DNA from: Bacteroides sp.
GTDB lineage: Bacteria > Bacteroidota > Bacteroidia > Bacteroidales > Muribaculaceae
Length of the DNA stretch: 64,000 bases
NCBI GenBank assembly: GCA_023666835.1
Contig: JAMPBJ010000003.1
Location: 83,613-147,612, forward strand
Reading direction: 5' to 3'
Shown here: one piece after another, positions 34,639 to 41,752 of the stretch
How positions within the stretch are numbered: position 1 is the stretch's first letter
How the letters are laid out: every line of letters begins with the position of its first letter
The notes under the pieces: generated by a model
Database searches by the model: none
The model's input: the letters and a program-made list of their open reading frames with translations, nothing else
What the model was told of the DNA's origin: nothing
Position numbers and translations under genes: made by a program

Positions 34639-34987
34639 AGAGTGTGTCTAATAACAAAAGTTAAATTTAGGGTCCCGTATTTTGGAGGGCGTTTTGTTCT
34701 GCTGTTGAAGGAGTGTACTTGATGTACACGACTGAGACAAAGAGCAAAAGACACCCAAAAGACGGGAGACATAAGTAACTTCAGAATAGATCACTCGATT
34801 GTATAATAAAAATTTCTAACCATATAAAAAAGTGTCAATTTACAAAAATACCTTAGATCGGCCGCTCTTTGGCACTTTTGCCTTAACTCTTCAGTCAAGT
34901 GGCAACAGCCATATTCCCTCATCGTTAGGACAAGATCACTCAAAGATTGACCGCCCTAAATTTAACTTTTGTTATTAGACACACTCT
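34639..34987. mobile_element. 349-bp element with perfect 34-bp terminal inverted repeats (MITE-like)
   Basis: Left end AGAGTGTGTCTAATAACAAA... (34639-34672) and right end (34954-34987) are perfect inverted copies over 34 bp. There is no convincing ORF inside. The interior carries a second imperfect hairpin (34673-34767; TCCCGT...ACGGGA arms around GTGTAC-TTGAT-GTACAC), and the rest is AT-rich. This is the layout of a non-autonomous transposable element. No clear target-site duplication is visible. Partial matches to its ends occur at 20929-20948 and 40074-40089. It could instead be a decayed insertion sequence. Confidence 0.7.
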
Positions 34988-35007
34988 TAATGCTGCGACA
35001 TATCCCG

Positions 35008-35613
35008 CTACAGCACCACGTTCTTGATGTCGTCGATGCTCACCAGATTGCTGACTATGGCGTAGATGGTCAGTGCCGATGCCGAATGGATCTGCAGTTT
35101 GGATGCTATGTTGCGGCGATGGGTCGTCACAGTGTGAACCGATACGTTCATCTCGTTGGCTATCTCCTTATTTGATAGGCCTTTGATCACACGGACTACT
35201 ATCTCTTTCTCGCGCGGGGTCAGTTCGTCCGACATTCGTTCGGGTGTGCTGGTGTCGATGGCCGCAATCGACGATGCTATGCTTTGCAATAAGGTGTTCT
35301 CGTCAGAATATATCGAAATGGTCTGATCGAAATATTGTGTGATCTCCGAGGGAAGAGCCGAGTGGTAGATGCCAATGATCTTAAGGCGGTCATTGTCAAG
35401 GGATCGCAGAGTCTCCAGCGCAGGAAATATACCGACAGATACCTCGACGATGACGATCGATTCCGACGTGACAACCATTTTCAGCTTGTCCGTTTCGCCC
35501 GGCTGAATCAGAGTGATGGATCCCGTCTTCAGATCGCCGTTCTCAATGATGGAAACAATGCCGGCTGAAATGATTTCAGATGCAGAGATTATGACTATCT
35601 TTGGATGGATCAT
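35008..35613 (-). CDS. LuxR-type (NarL/FixJ-like) transcriptional regulator
   Basis: 201 residues. A C-terminal LuxR helix-turn-helix (about 133-190): LTPREKEIVVRVIKGLSNKE, then IANEMNVSVHTVTTHRRNIA. The N-terminal ~125 residues have a receiver-like alpha/beta pattern but lack the acidic pocket and the phospho-acceptor aspartate (the segment VIVEVSVGIFPALETLR replaces it), so it is likely phosphorylation-independent. The gene follows the hemerythrin gene by 15 nt on the same strand, suggesting linked function. Alternatives such as a classic response regulator are less likely without the Asp. Confidence 0.82.
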   Translation of the reverse strand: MIHPKIVIISASEIISAGIVSIIENGDLKTGSITLIQPGETDKLKMVVTSESIVIVEVSVGIFPALETLRSLDNDRLKIIGIYHSALPSEITQYFDQTISIYSDENTLLQSIASSIAAIDTSTPERMSDELTPREKEIVVRVIKGLSNKEIANEMNVSVHTVTTHRRNIASKLQIHSASALTIYAIVSNLVSIDDIKNVVL

Positions 35614-35628
35614 AGTGCTTTTCGACTG

Positions 35629-36327
35629 TCAGCTCTTGTATTGCTCCTCAAGTTGAGCCACCATCGGAATCAGTATGTTGTTCTCAATATCGTTGTGCGA
35701 ATTCAGATCCGACTCGCAGTTGTAGATGTCGACCAGCACGTCATACATGCGGTTGGGCAATGAAGTGGTGTAATACCTCAGTATGATATTCTTCAAATCC
35801 GAAAGTTTCTCGCCTATTTCGTCGTGGTGTGCCACGAACATCTCGATATTGTAGTCCGACTTTGTGCCCTTGTTCCGTCCAAGCTGATTGACATAAGGCC
35901 ATACGGTTTTCTCTTCGTAGTCGAAGTGCTTCACCACGTGAGCCACGTATTCGTCGAAGAAGTGTATGATGGCCGGGTTGATGTCGGAGTGGCCGGCATC
36001 AAGTGCTTCAACCAGGTTGGATCGGATGTGGGGAAATTTGTACACCATGAAATAATCGTGGGAGTTGTGCAAAAACGCCACAATGGCCCGGGCCTGTTCC
36101 ACCGAAGTGTCGTGAGGCATTATCAGACCCGTCAGTGTGAAGTTGACTATCAGAAGAAATGTGTCGAGGTCGATATTCTGCTCCTGGCATATCTCTCTGA
36201 TGGTTTTGGTGCCGAATCCCAGTGGAATGCCAAATCGGCTCAGGATCGGGAGAATATTGAAATTACTCTCCACGAGCCCGGCCATCGACATGTCGGCTGA
36301 TATGCGGTGTTTGCTGCTTGCGGCCAT
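35629..36327 (-). CDS. Hemerythrin-domain protein (RIC/YtfE/ScdA-like)
   Basis: 232 residues. An N-terminal ScdA-type segment (AGLVESNFNILPILSRFGIPLGFG) precedes a four-helix hemerythrin core with iron-ligand candidates: HNSHDYFMVYKFPHIRS, IIHFFDEYVAHVVKHFDYEE and FVAHHDEIGEKL, and a late HNDIENNILIP. RIC proteins repair iron-sulfur clusters damaged by nitric oxide or oxygen; hemerythrins bind O2 or NO at a di-iron site. The ScdA-like start lacks the paired cysteines of classical RIC (CxxC), so a sensor role is possible. It precedes the LuxR gene. Confidence 0.8.
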   Translation of the reverse strand: MAASSKHRISADMSMAGLVESNFNILPILSRFGIPLGFGTKTIREICQEQNIDLDTFLLIVNFTLTGLIMPHDTSVEQARAIVAFLHNSHDYFMVYKFPHIRSNLVEALDAGHSDINPAIIHFFDEYVAHVVKHFDYEEKTVWPYVNQLGRNKGTKSDYNIEMFVAHHDEIGEKLSDLKNIILRYYTTSLPNRMYDVLVDIYNCESDLNSHNDIENNILIPMVAQLEEQYKS

Positions 36328-36360
36328 ACTCCTGCGCTATTTTGGTCGTGGTGCGAAGGC

Positions 36361-36810
36361 TTATTTTGTCTGCGCTTCGTCGGCTTCTTCAGCGGCTTCG
36401 GCAGCCTGATCCTCAGCTATTTCTTTGTCCTTGAATTCGGTCACACCGGCTGCAATCAGCTGATTGTACCATGCAAAGAGTTTGCGGATATCGTTGGTGT
36501 AGACTCTTTCGTCGTCGAAGTCGGGAAGGATCTCAGCGAAATATGTGCGCAGCTCGGCGTCATCCATCTTCTTGATATCGACGGGAGCGCCCGCATTTTT
36601 CTCTTTGATTGCTTCAAGCACATCGGCCAGAGGCACATCGCCTTCATAAGTATAGATCGATATATCGCCGAGCGACACCACTTTGTCGTGGGCATAAGCC
36701 GGCATGCGTTTACCGGTTTGGAGCGATTCCACAATGAGCATGTTTTTGCCTTGATTGACCAACTTGTAAAGACCCGGTTTGCCGGATATGGAAAGAATAG
36801 TTTTAATCAT
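36361..36810 (-). CDS. DUF5606-family protein
   Basis: 149 residues. The opening MIKTILSISGKPGLYKLVNQ and the KKMDDAELRTYFAEILPDFD segment, followed by RVYTNDIRKLFAWYN, match the Bacteroidota family DUF5606, of unknown function. The last ~20 residues are acidic and Ala/Glu-rich. It is soluble with no signal peptide. It is possibly a nucleic-acid-binding protein, as some members have been suggested, but nothing in the sequence proves this. Its own promoter is visible. Confidence 0.78.
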   Translation of the reverse strand: MIKTILSISGKPGLYKLVNQGKNMLIVESLQTGKRMPAYAHDKVVSLGDISIYTYEGDVPLADVLEAIKEKNAGAPVDIKKMDDAELRTYFAEILPDFDDERVYTNDIRKLFAWYNQLIAAGVTEFKDKEIAEDQAAEAAEEADEAQTK

Positions 36811-36835
36811 GATTCTTTATTTTGCTATGAGTACA

Positions 36836-36843
36836 CAAAAGTA
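36836..36843 (-). promoter_or_regulatory. -7 box TACTTTTG for the DUF5606 gene
   Basis: Minus-strand TACTTTTG 26 nt upstream of the start. Confidence 0.55.
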
Positions 36844-36907
36844 AGAAAAATTCAATCACCAAAGAAGATTTGCAATTAAAATTTTGAAACTTGTCACTTC
36901 GGTCTTC

Positions 36908-37459
36908 CTACCATTTGTTGTGATGCACGCGGGTGGAATCCCACTTTTCGCGCGGAGTGTGAGGCCGAAGCGGATAGCCGATCGGAATCACATTGAAGGG
37001 GATTATCTCAAAAGGCAGATTGAGAATCTCAGTCACGGCCCGTATGCGGTCGGCATGAGGATACACGCTTGTCCACACCGCTCCGAGTCCTTCGGCATGG
37101 GCTGCAAGAAGAATGTTTTCGGAAGCAGCCGACAGATCCTGAACCCATAGAGTCGAATCGATGCCTTCAAGAAACCGTGTCGTGTCGCCGCAGCACACGA
37201 TGGCAGCAGGCGCACTCGAAGTCATTTTAGCATATGGTAGCTGAGCCGCAAGAGCATTGAGCGTTTCACGTCGGTCCACGTAGACAAACGCCCAAGGCCG
37301 ACGATCGACTGCCGACGGCGCTGCCATAGCCGCGTGAAGCAACTGAGTCACAACCGTGTTTGGGATGCGTCGCGACGAGTCATACTCTCTGATACTGGTG
37401 CGAGAGATAATATTGTCAATCAAAATCTGAGGATTGACGGTAAGATCCTGAAGTGTCAT
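36908..37459 (-). CDS. Nitroreductase-family flavoprotein
   Basis: 183 residues. The FMN-binding pattern of NAD(P)H-dependent nitroreductases is visible: RTSIREYDSSRRIP near residue 20, AAPSAVDRRPWAFV (about 45-58), DLSAASENILLAAHAEGLGA and IPIGYPLRPHTPREK (phosphate region). Members reduce nitroaromatics, quinones or flavins; substrate is unknown. Single-domain, cytoplasmic. It lies 70 nt after the outer-membrane protein gene on the same strand. Confidence 0.88.
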   Translation of the reverse strand: MTLQDLTVNPQILIDNIISRTSIREYDSSRRIPNTVVTQLLHAAMAAPSAVDRRPWAFVYVDRRETLNALAAQLPYAKMTSSAPAAIVCCGDTTRFLEGIDSTLWVQDLSAASENILLAAHAEGLGAVWTSVYPHADRIRAVTEILNLPFEIIPFNVIPIGYPLRPHTPREKWDSTRVHHNKW

Positions 37460-37533
37460 GTCAAAAAAGGATTTTCCAATATAACATACCCCCCACCATA
37501 AAGTTCACCACCATTCTAGCGGAAATCTCACCT

Positions 37534-38391
37534 TTATCGGGGGGAGAAGGTGGGGCGGGTGGGGGTTGGGGGGCGGAGGTTGGTGGGTGCGGGGGTGAAG
37601 GGGCCTCGGCCGTTGCGGCTGTCGATGTAGTCTTTTGCCACTTCGTAGATTATGCCGCCTACGTCGATGCCGATCGATACGTTTTTGGAAAATTTGAAAT
37701 ATGGAGTGACAATCGGGCGGGTCTCCCAACGGTTGGTCAATAGCGACCGCGTGGTTCTGACGCCCATGCTGACTCCCCAGTGCTCTGAAATGTTATAGCT
37801 CGCATATCCGCCGAAATTTGTCGCTCCCATATATCCGGCCATGGCGGGGGTGAGGGGATGAATGGGCGTATGGTATTCGCCGAATAGCGTCACCGACCAT
37901 TTGGGATTGATTTCGTAGGTCATGCTTCCTCCGAAGCTCCAGCCTCGCTGCATGCCTCTGAAATAACCATAATCGGTGGCTCCGGCATGAGCCGAGAGTG
38001 CAAGCGGCCCGAAGTTTTGGGTCAGCGACATGGAGGCGGAGTAGGTCGACATCATACCGGGAAAACTGTTGGAATATGAACTGCCCGATATTGATCCGCC
38101 CTCCCATCCGAGGATATTGCGGGGCACGAGATAGGACAATGAAATCGGTGGAGCCGTGAGGATGTTGGCGCCAAGTGAGTATGGATTGCCAACGGGGAGG
38201 TGAGGATATGCTGCGGAAGAGGGGATGTCGACGGCCGATGGCGATATGGAGTCAAACGGTACGGGCAGCAGGTATGACGGGATAGGGCCCTTTGCCGGTG
38301 CGACGTTGAGCGTGTCAGGCTGTTCGGCCGCGACATGGATAGTGGCGGTCGTCAACATTATTAGGCTGAATGCTCTGAGTCTGAATCGCAT
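37534..38391 (-). CDS. Putative outer-membrane beta-barrel protein
   Basis: 285 residues from the ATG at 38391, chosen because a -7 box covers 38422-38429 and an earlier start at 38424 would fall inside it. An N-terminal signal peptide (RLRAFSLIMLTTATIHVAA) is followed by a Pro/Ser-rich linker and a Gly/aromatic-rich region with alternating patterns such as GPLALSAHAGATDYGYF and WGVSMGVRTTRSL, consistent with beta strands of an outer-membrane barrel. The C-terminus is Pro/Thr/Arg-rich (GPFTPAPTNLRPPTPTRP). Function unknown; not a recognised SusC/SusD family. Confidence 0.7.
   Translation of the reverse strand: MRFRLRAFSLIMLTTATIHVAAEQPDTLNVAPAKGPIPSYLLPVPFDSISPSAVDIPSSAAYPHLPVGNPYSLGANILTAPPISLSYLVPRNILGWEGGSISGSSYSNSFPGMMSTYSASMSLTQNFGPLALSAHAGATDYGYFRGMQRGWSFGGSMTYEINPKWSVTLFGEYHTPIHPLTPAMAGYMGATNFGGYASYNISEHWGVSMGVRTTRSLLTNRWETRPIVTPYFKFSKNVSIGIDVGGIIYEVAKDYIDSRNGRGPFTPAPTNLRPPTPTRPTFSPR
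37539..37603 (+). repeat. G-rich tract with eight G-runs (G-quadruplex candidate)
   Basis: The plus strand has runs GGGGGG, GGGG, GGG, GGGGG, GGGGGG, GGG, GGGGG and GGGG within 65 nt, inside the 3' end of the outer-membrane protein gene, where the complementary strand encodes Pro/Thr/Arg repeats. Confidence 0.7.
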
Positions 38392-38421
38392 GAGCTTGAA
38401 CACGATATTACCGTTCAACTG

Positions 38422-38429
38422 CAAATTTA
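38422..38429 (-). promoter_or_regulatory. -7 box TAAATTTG for the outer-membrane protein gene
   Basis: Minus-strand TAAATTTG 30 nt upstream of the start at 38391, divergent from the box for the zinc-binding protein. Confidence 0.6.
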
Positions 38430-38461
38430 ATAAATAAGATTGATCTATCGCACGAATTTAC

Positions 38462-38469
38462 TAACTTTG
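38462..38469 (+). promoter_or_regulatory. -7 box TAACTTTG for the zinc-binding protein gene
   Basis: Plus-strand TAACTTTG 23 nt upstream of the ATG at 38493. Confidence 0.65.
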
Positions 38470-38492
38470 TGGTTATTAAACTTTGTGAAATT

Positions 38493-39353
38493 ATGAGGTT
38501 TTTCAAAATATTCGCTCTTGTCGGTCTGCTGTTTGCTTCGCTGGCGTCGTGTGGGTCGTCGGACAAGGATCGAAATTTGCTGACGGTCAGTATTGAGCCT
38601 CAGCGTTATTTGCTTGAACGAATTGTAGGCGACAAGTGGCAGGTCAACACTCTGGCTCCCAATGGCACTGATCCGGAAAACTTTGATCCCCCCATGTCGG
38701 CGCTTGCAAAGGCAAGCGGTTCCACAGCATATTTCAAGACCGGTCATCTGGCTTTTGAGGACGCTGTTGTGCCCACTGTGATGAACGGCCGCAATGATGA
38801 TGTGGTGGATTGTTCGGTCGGTATTGATTTAATGATCGGTTCGCATGGCGGTCACGATTCCGACCACATACACAGCAGCCAAGAGGCTGATCCCCATGTG
38901 TGGGGGTCGGTGAGAAATTCTCTCGTCATGGCTGAGAACATGCTCAATGCCATGAAGCGGATCGATCCCGACAATTCTGAATACTATCAAAAGAATTTCG
39001 ACGGCCTGAAGACAGACCTTGACAGTCTTGACAATCAGATACGTAACAATCTTCGTGGCAAAGAGCGTGTGGCATTCATGGTTTGGCATCCTTCGCTGAG
39101 CTATTTTGCTCGCGATTATGGATTGAAACAGATTGCTTTGGGTTTTGACAACAAGGAGATTTCGGCCTCGGAGTTTAAAAACAAAATAGCTTCAGCTCGC
39201 AATTCCGGAGCATCGGTGTTTGTGGTTCAGCCGGAATATGCCGGACAGCGTTCGACCGATATAGCTGCCCAAACTGGAGTAGAGGTTCTGAAAGTCAATC
39301 TTGCCGGATATGACTGGCTTGAGGATCTTAAAACCATTTCTGAAAAATTGTAA
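38493..39353 (+). CDS. znuA: Metal (zinc) ABC transporter substrate-binding lipoprotein
   Basis: 286 residues from the ATG at 38493. The start MRFFKIFALVGLLFASLASC ends in a lipobox (ASC), so it is a lipoprotein. Family motifs for the metal-binding ZnuA/TroA class are NGTDPENFDPPMSALA, a His/Asp-rich loop (GSHGGHDSDHIHSS) followed by EADPHVWGS, and VWHPSLSYFARDYG. The loop is typical of zinc rather than manganese proteins. It binds the metal in the periplasm and hands it to the membrane transporter. The ATPase gene follows at 3 nt. Confidence 0.88.
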   Translation: MRFFKIFALVGLLFASLASCGSSDKDRNLLTVSIEPQRYLLERIVGDKWQVNTLAPNGTDPENFDPPMSALAKASGSTAYFKTGHLAFEDAVVPTVMNGRNDDVVDCSVGIDLMIGSHGGHDSDHIHSSQEADPHVWGSVRNSLVMAENMLNAMKRIDPDNSEYYQKNFDGLKTDLDSLDNQIRNNLRGKERVAFMVWHPSLSYFARDYGLKQIALGFDNKEISASEFKNKIASARNSGASVFVVQPEYAGQRSTDIAAQTGVEVLKVNLAGYDWLEDLKTISEKL

Positions 39354-39356
39354 GCG

Positions 39357-40055
39357 ATGAGTGTTGAGGAAAAGAACAAGGAACTGATCAGGCTGACTGA
39401 TGTCAATGTGCGTTTTGGCGCGCGAACGATTCTGTCGGATGTCAATCTGCACATCGATGAAGGCGATTTTCTTGCCATCACCGGACCAAACGGTGGCGGC
39501 AAATCGACTCTGCTTCGTGTGATTCTGCGCCTTTTGAAGCCTACGACCGGCGACGTTCGATATACGATGGTCGATGCCGGCAGCTTCAAGATAGGCTATC
39601 TTCCACAGAAAAGTTCCATCGATCCGCGGTTTCCCATCACCGTGAGGGAAGTAGTTGAATCAGGGCTTTATGGCACGAAAGATCTGCTGAAACAAGCTCG
39701 ACGAGAGATGGTGGATGCAGTGCTCGACGAGGTCGGCATGCTCGATCGATCCGAGTCGGCCATCGGCGAACTCTCCGGGGGTCAGGTGCAACGCACACTG
39801 TTGGCACGCGCTATAGTCAGCTCTCCTCAAATGCTTGTGATGGATGAACCGTTGAGCTATGTCGACAAGCAGTTTGAACACCGCATTTATGATCTGATGC
39901 GTCGACTGGCCGACATTACCACCATCATCCTCGTATCGCACGAGATGAATACGATAGCCACCATAGCCAATCGGCATATCATCGTGGATCACAAACTCGA
40001 ATATTGCCATTCGGCCAACCATTTCATCCATTATGATTGCTGCGACGAGCATTGA
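39357..40055 (+). CDS. znuC: Metal ABC transporter ATP-binding protein
   Basis: 232 residues. ABC ATPase motifs: GPNGGGKSTLLR (Walker A, about 43-54), GYLPQKSSID (Q-loop), LSGGQVQRTLLARAI (signature, about 139-153), LVMDEPLSYVD (Walker B) and VSHEMNTI (H-loop). It belongs to the zinc/manganese (ZnuC/TroB) subfamily and would energise the znuA protein. No membrane permease gene follows; the next gene is unrelated. The C-terminus ends in HYDCCDEH, a possible metal-binding tail. Confidence 0.87.
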   Translation: MSVEEKNKELIRLTDVNVRFGARTILSDVNLHIDEGDFLAITGPNGGGKSTLLRVILRLLKPTTGDVRYTMVDAGSFKIGYLPQKSSIDPRFPITVREVVESGLYGTKDLLKQARREMVDAVLDEVGMLDRSESAIGELSGGQVQRTLLARAIVSSPQMLVMDEPLSYVDKQFEHRIYDLMRRLADITTIILVSHEMNTIATIANRHIIVDHKLEYCHSANHFIHYDCCDEH

Positions 40056-40073
40056 TCGCAATGCAGACATCGC

Positions 40074-40089
40074 ATTAGACACACTCTTA
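40074..40089 (+). repeat. Partial copy of the inverted-repeat element end
   Basis: ATTAGACACACTCTTA is identical to the right end of the 349-bp element (plus its flanking TTA) at 34974-34989. It lies 18 nt after the znuC stop, where a permease gene would be expected. Confidence 0.55.
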
Positions 40090-40124
40090 TATTCGGCAAA
40101 TGCCGATAGATCATAAAAAATTCT

Positions 40125-40132
40125 TACTTTTG
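40125..40132 (+). promoter_or_regulatory. -7 box TACTTTTG for the four-gene operon
   Basis: Plus-strand TACTTTTG 21 nt upstream of the ATG at 40154. Confidence 0.6.
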
Positions 40133-40153
40133 CAAAGTAAAATACGAAAACCA

Positions 40154-40858
40154 ATGAACTATGCTATAATTGCGGCCGGTGAGGGATCACGCCTTAAGAA
40201 CGAAGGCGTCAACGCTCCCAAGCCACTTGTGCCACTCAACGGGCGGCCCATGATCGGTCGACTGATCGACATATTCCTGCAGTGCAATGCCGAGTCCATC
40301 TCTGTGATTGTCAATGAGCAGATGACTGAGGTGCGCGACTATCTCATGCAGCTGAAAGGAGAGATCAATGTGCCACTCAACATTGTGGTAAAGACCACTC
40401 CGAGCTCGATGCACAGTTTCTATGAAGTGAGCCGCACTTTCAACGGTGCCCGATTCATCCTCACCACGGTCGACACCATATTCCGACTCGACGACTTCAG
40501 AACTTATGCAGAAGCTTTTGCCAACGCTCCGGCCGATGTTGACGGCATGATGGCTGTGACAGACTATATCGACGACGAGAAACCACTCTATGTAGGCGTC
40601 GACGATATGATGGACATCACAGGCTTTTACGACACAAACATCCACGATTCCAAATATGTGTCGGGCGGCATTTATGGTCTCGATGGTAAGGCTCTGAGGG
40701 TTCTTGAGCAATGTTTTGAAACCGGAGTGAGCCGCATGCGCAATTTCCAGCGTGCGTTGGTCGACAACGGTCTTAGGCTTAAGGCATTTGCGATGGGCAA
40801 GATTATCGACGTGGATCATCAAGGCGACATTGCCAAGGCAGAAGCCTTTATAAAATAA
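40154..40858 (+). CDS. Sugar- or polyol-phosphate nucleotidyltransferase
   Basis: 234 residues from the ATG at 40154. GT-A-like nucleotidyltransferase pattern: MNYAIIAAGEGSRLKNEGV (nucleotide loop), APKPLVPLNGRPMIGRLI, TTPSSMHSFYEV and TTVDTIFRLDDF (metal-site region). Members join a sugar- or polyol-phosphate to NTP. It resembles MobA/IspD-like and inositol-1-phosphate cytidylyltransferase folds. First of four genes that overlap or nearly touch with an ATP-grasp protein and a CDP-alcohol phosphotransferase, so the product may be a CDP-activated headgroup (inference). Confidence 0.75.
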   Translation: MNYAIIAAGEGSRLKNEGVNAPKPLVPLNGRPMIGRLIDIFLQCNAESISVIVNEQMTEVRDYLMQLKGEINVPLNIVVKTTPSSMHSFYEVSRTFNGARFILTTVDTIFRLDDFRTYAEAFANAPADVDGMMAVTDYIDDEKPLYVGVDDMMDITGFYDTNIHDSKYVSGGIYGLDGKALRVLEQCFETGVSRMRNFQRALVDNGLRLKAFAMGKIIDVDHQGDIAKAEAFIK

Positions 40859-40888
40859 CATATAACCAATCAAGTATAATCAATTGTA

Positions 40889-41752
40889 ATGGCAGAGATA
40901 AAGATAGCCGCCGTGATGCGTGCCGGAGCTTATTCCCCCAATCATATCGGGAATGATGCCGCCATCCTCAATGCGGTGGTGGAGCAATTGCGCAAGCGCG
41001 GTTGCGAAGTCAACATCTATTCGGAAGAGCAGCTGATCAATGGATCAGTGACCGAGAAGGTGGTAGTGAATATGTGCCGCGAACAGCGTTCGATAGCTTT
41101 GCTGCAGGAATATGAAAAAGCCGGTCGACTGGTGATCAATTCCGGATTCGGAATCGAAAACTGCACCCGTGAGCGCATGACCAGAATTCTTATCGGTCAC
41201 AATATACCGTATCCCGAAAGTATCATCGTCGATACCGATGAGGTGGTGAAGGATCGTCTGGAAAAGAACGGGTTTACCGGTGCGTGGATCAAGCGGGGCG
41301 ACGGATGTGCGATGCACAAAGAGGACGTCAGCTACGTGCGCCATCCCGAAGAGGCTCAAGAGGTGCTTCAGGAATATTTTCTTAGAGGTATCCGTCGAGC
41401 TGTGATCAATCGCCATCTTGTGGGCGATCTTATCAAATTCTATGGAATTTCGGGCTCGGACTTCTTCTACTGGTTTTACCCCTACGATGAGGGTCACAGT
41501 AAGTATGGCCTTGAAGCTATCAACGGCAAGAGCCGAGGTTTGAAGTTTGACAAAGAACGTCTGTTGGAGATATGTCAGGCTGCTGCCGACACTCTTGATG
41601 TGAAGATCTATGGCGGTGATTGCATTATTTCAGATACAGGCGACATTCAGATAATAGATTTCAACGACTGGCCCAGTTTCGCTCCCTGTCGTCAGATGGC
41701 CGCTCCCTATATAGCCAAATGCATACTCGCTGCTATTAAAGCAAAAAAATGA
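40889..41752 (+). CDS. ATP-grasp enzyme of unknown substrate
   Basis: 287 residues. Recognisable ATP-grasp layout: a Rossmann-like N-terminal part (MRAGAYSPNHIGNDAAIL), an ATP-binding segment GFTGAWIKRGDGCAMHKED (about 125-143), LVGDLIKFYGISGSDFF and the metal-binding C-terminal DCIISDTGDIQIIDFNDWPS. The DFND signature resembles that of inositol-trisphosphate kinase-like and carboxylate-amine ligase enzymes, so it could be a kinase or a ligase. I could not name a subfamily. It ends with a 4-nt overlap with the CDP-alcohol phosphotransferase start. Confidence 0.65.
   Translation: MAEIKIAAVMRAGAYSPNHIGNDAAILNAVVEQLRKRGCEVNIYSEEQLINGSVTEKVVVNMCREQRSIALLQEYEKAGRLVINSGFGIENCTRERMTRILIGHNIPYPESIIVDTDEVVKDRLEKNGFTGAWIKRGDGCAMHKEDVSYVRHPEEAQEVLQEYFLRGIRRAVINRHLVGDLIKFYGISGSDFFYWFYPYDEGHSKYGLEAINGKSRGLKFDKERLLEICQAAADTLDVKIYGGDCIISDTGDIQIIDFNDWPSFAPCRQMAAPYIAKCILAAIKAKK

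Noticed and set aside
34639-34987. Inverted-repeat element as a transcription terminator for pyrD
   Set aside because: The arms are 34 bp and 281 nt apart, which is far too long for an intrinsic terminator; transposable structure is more fitting.
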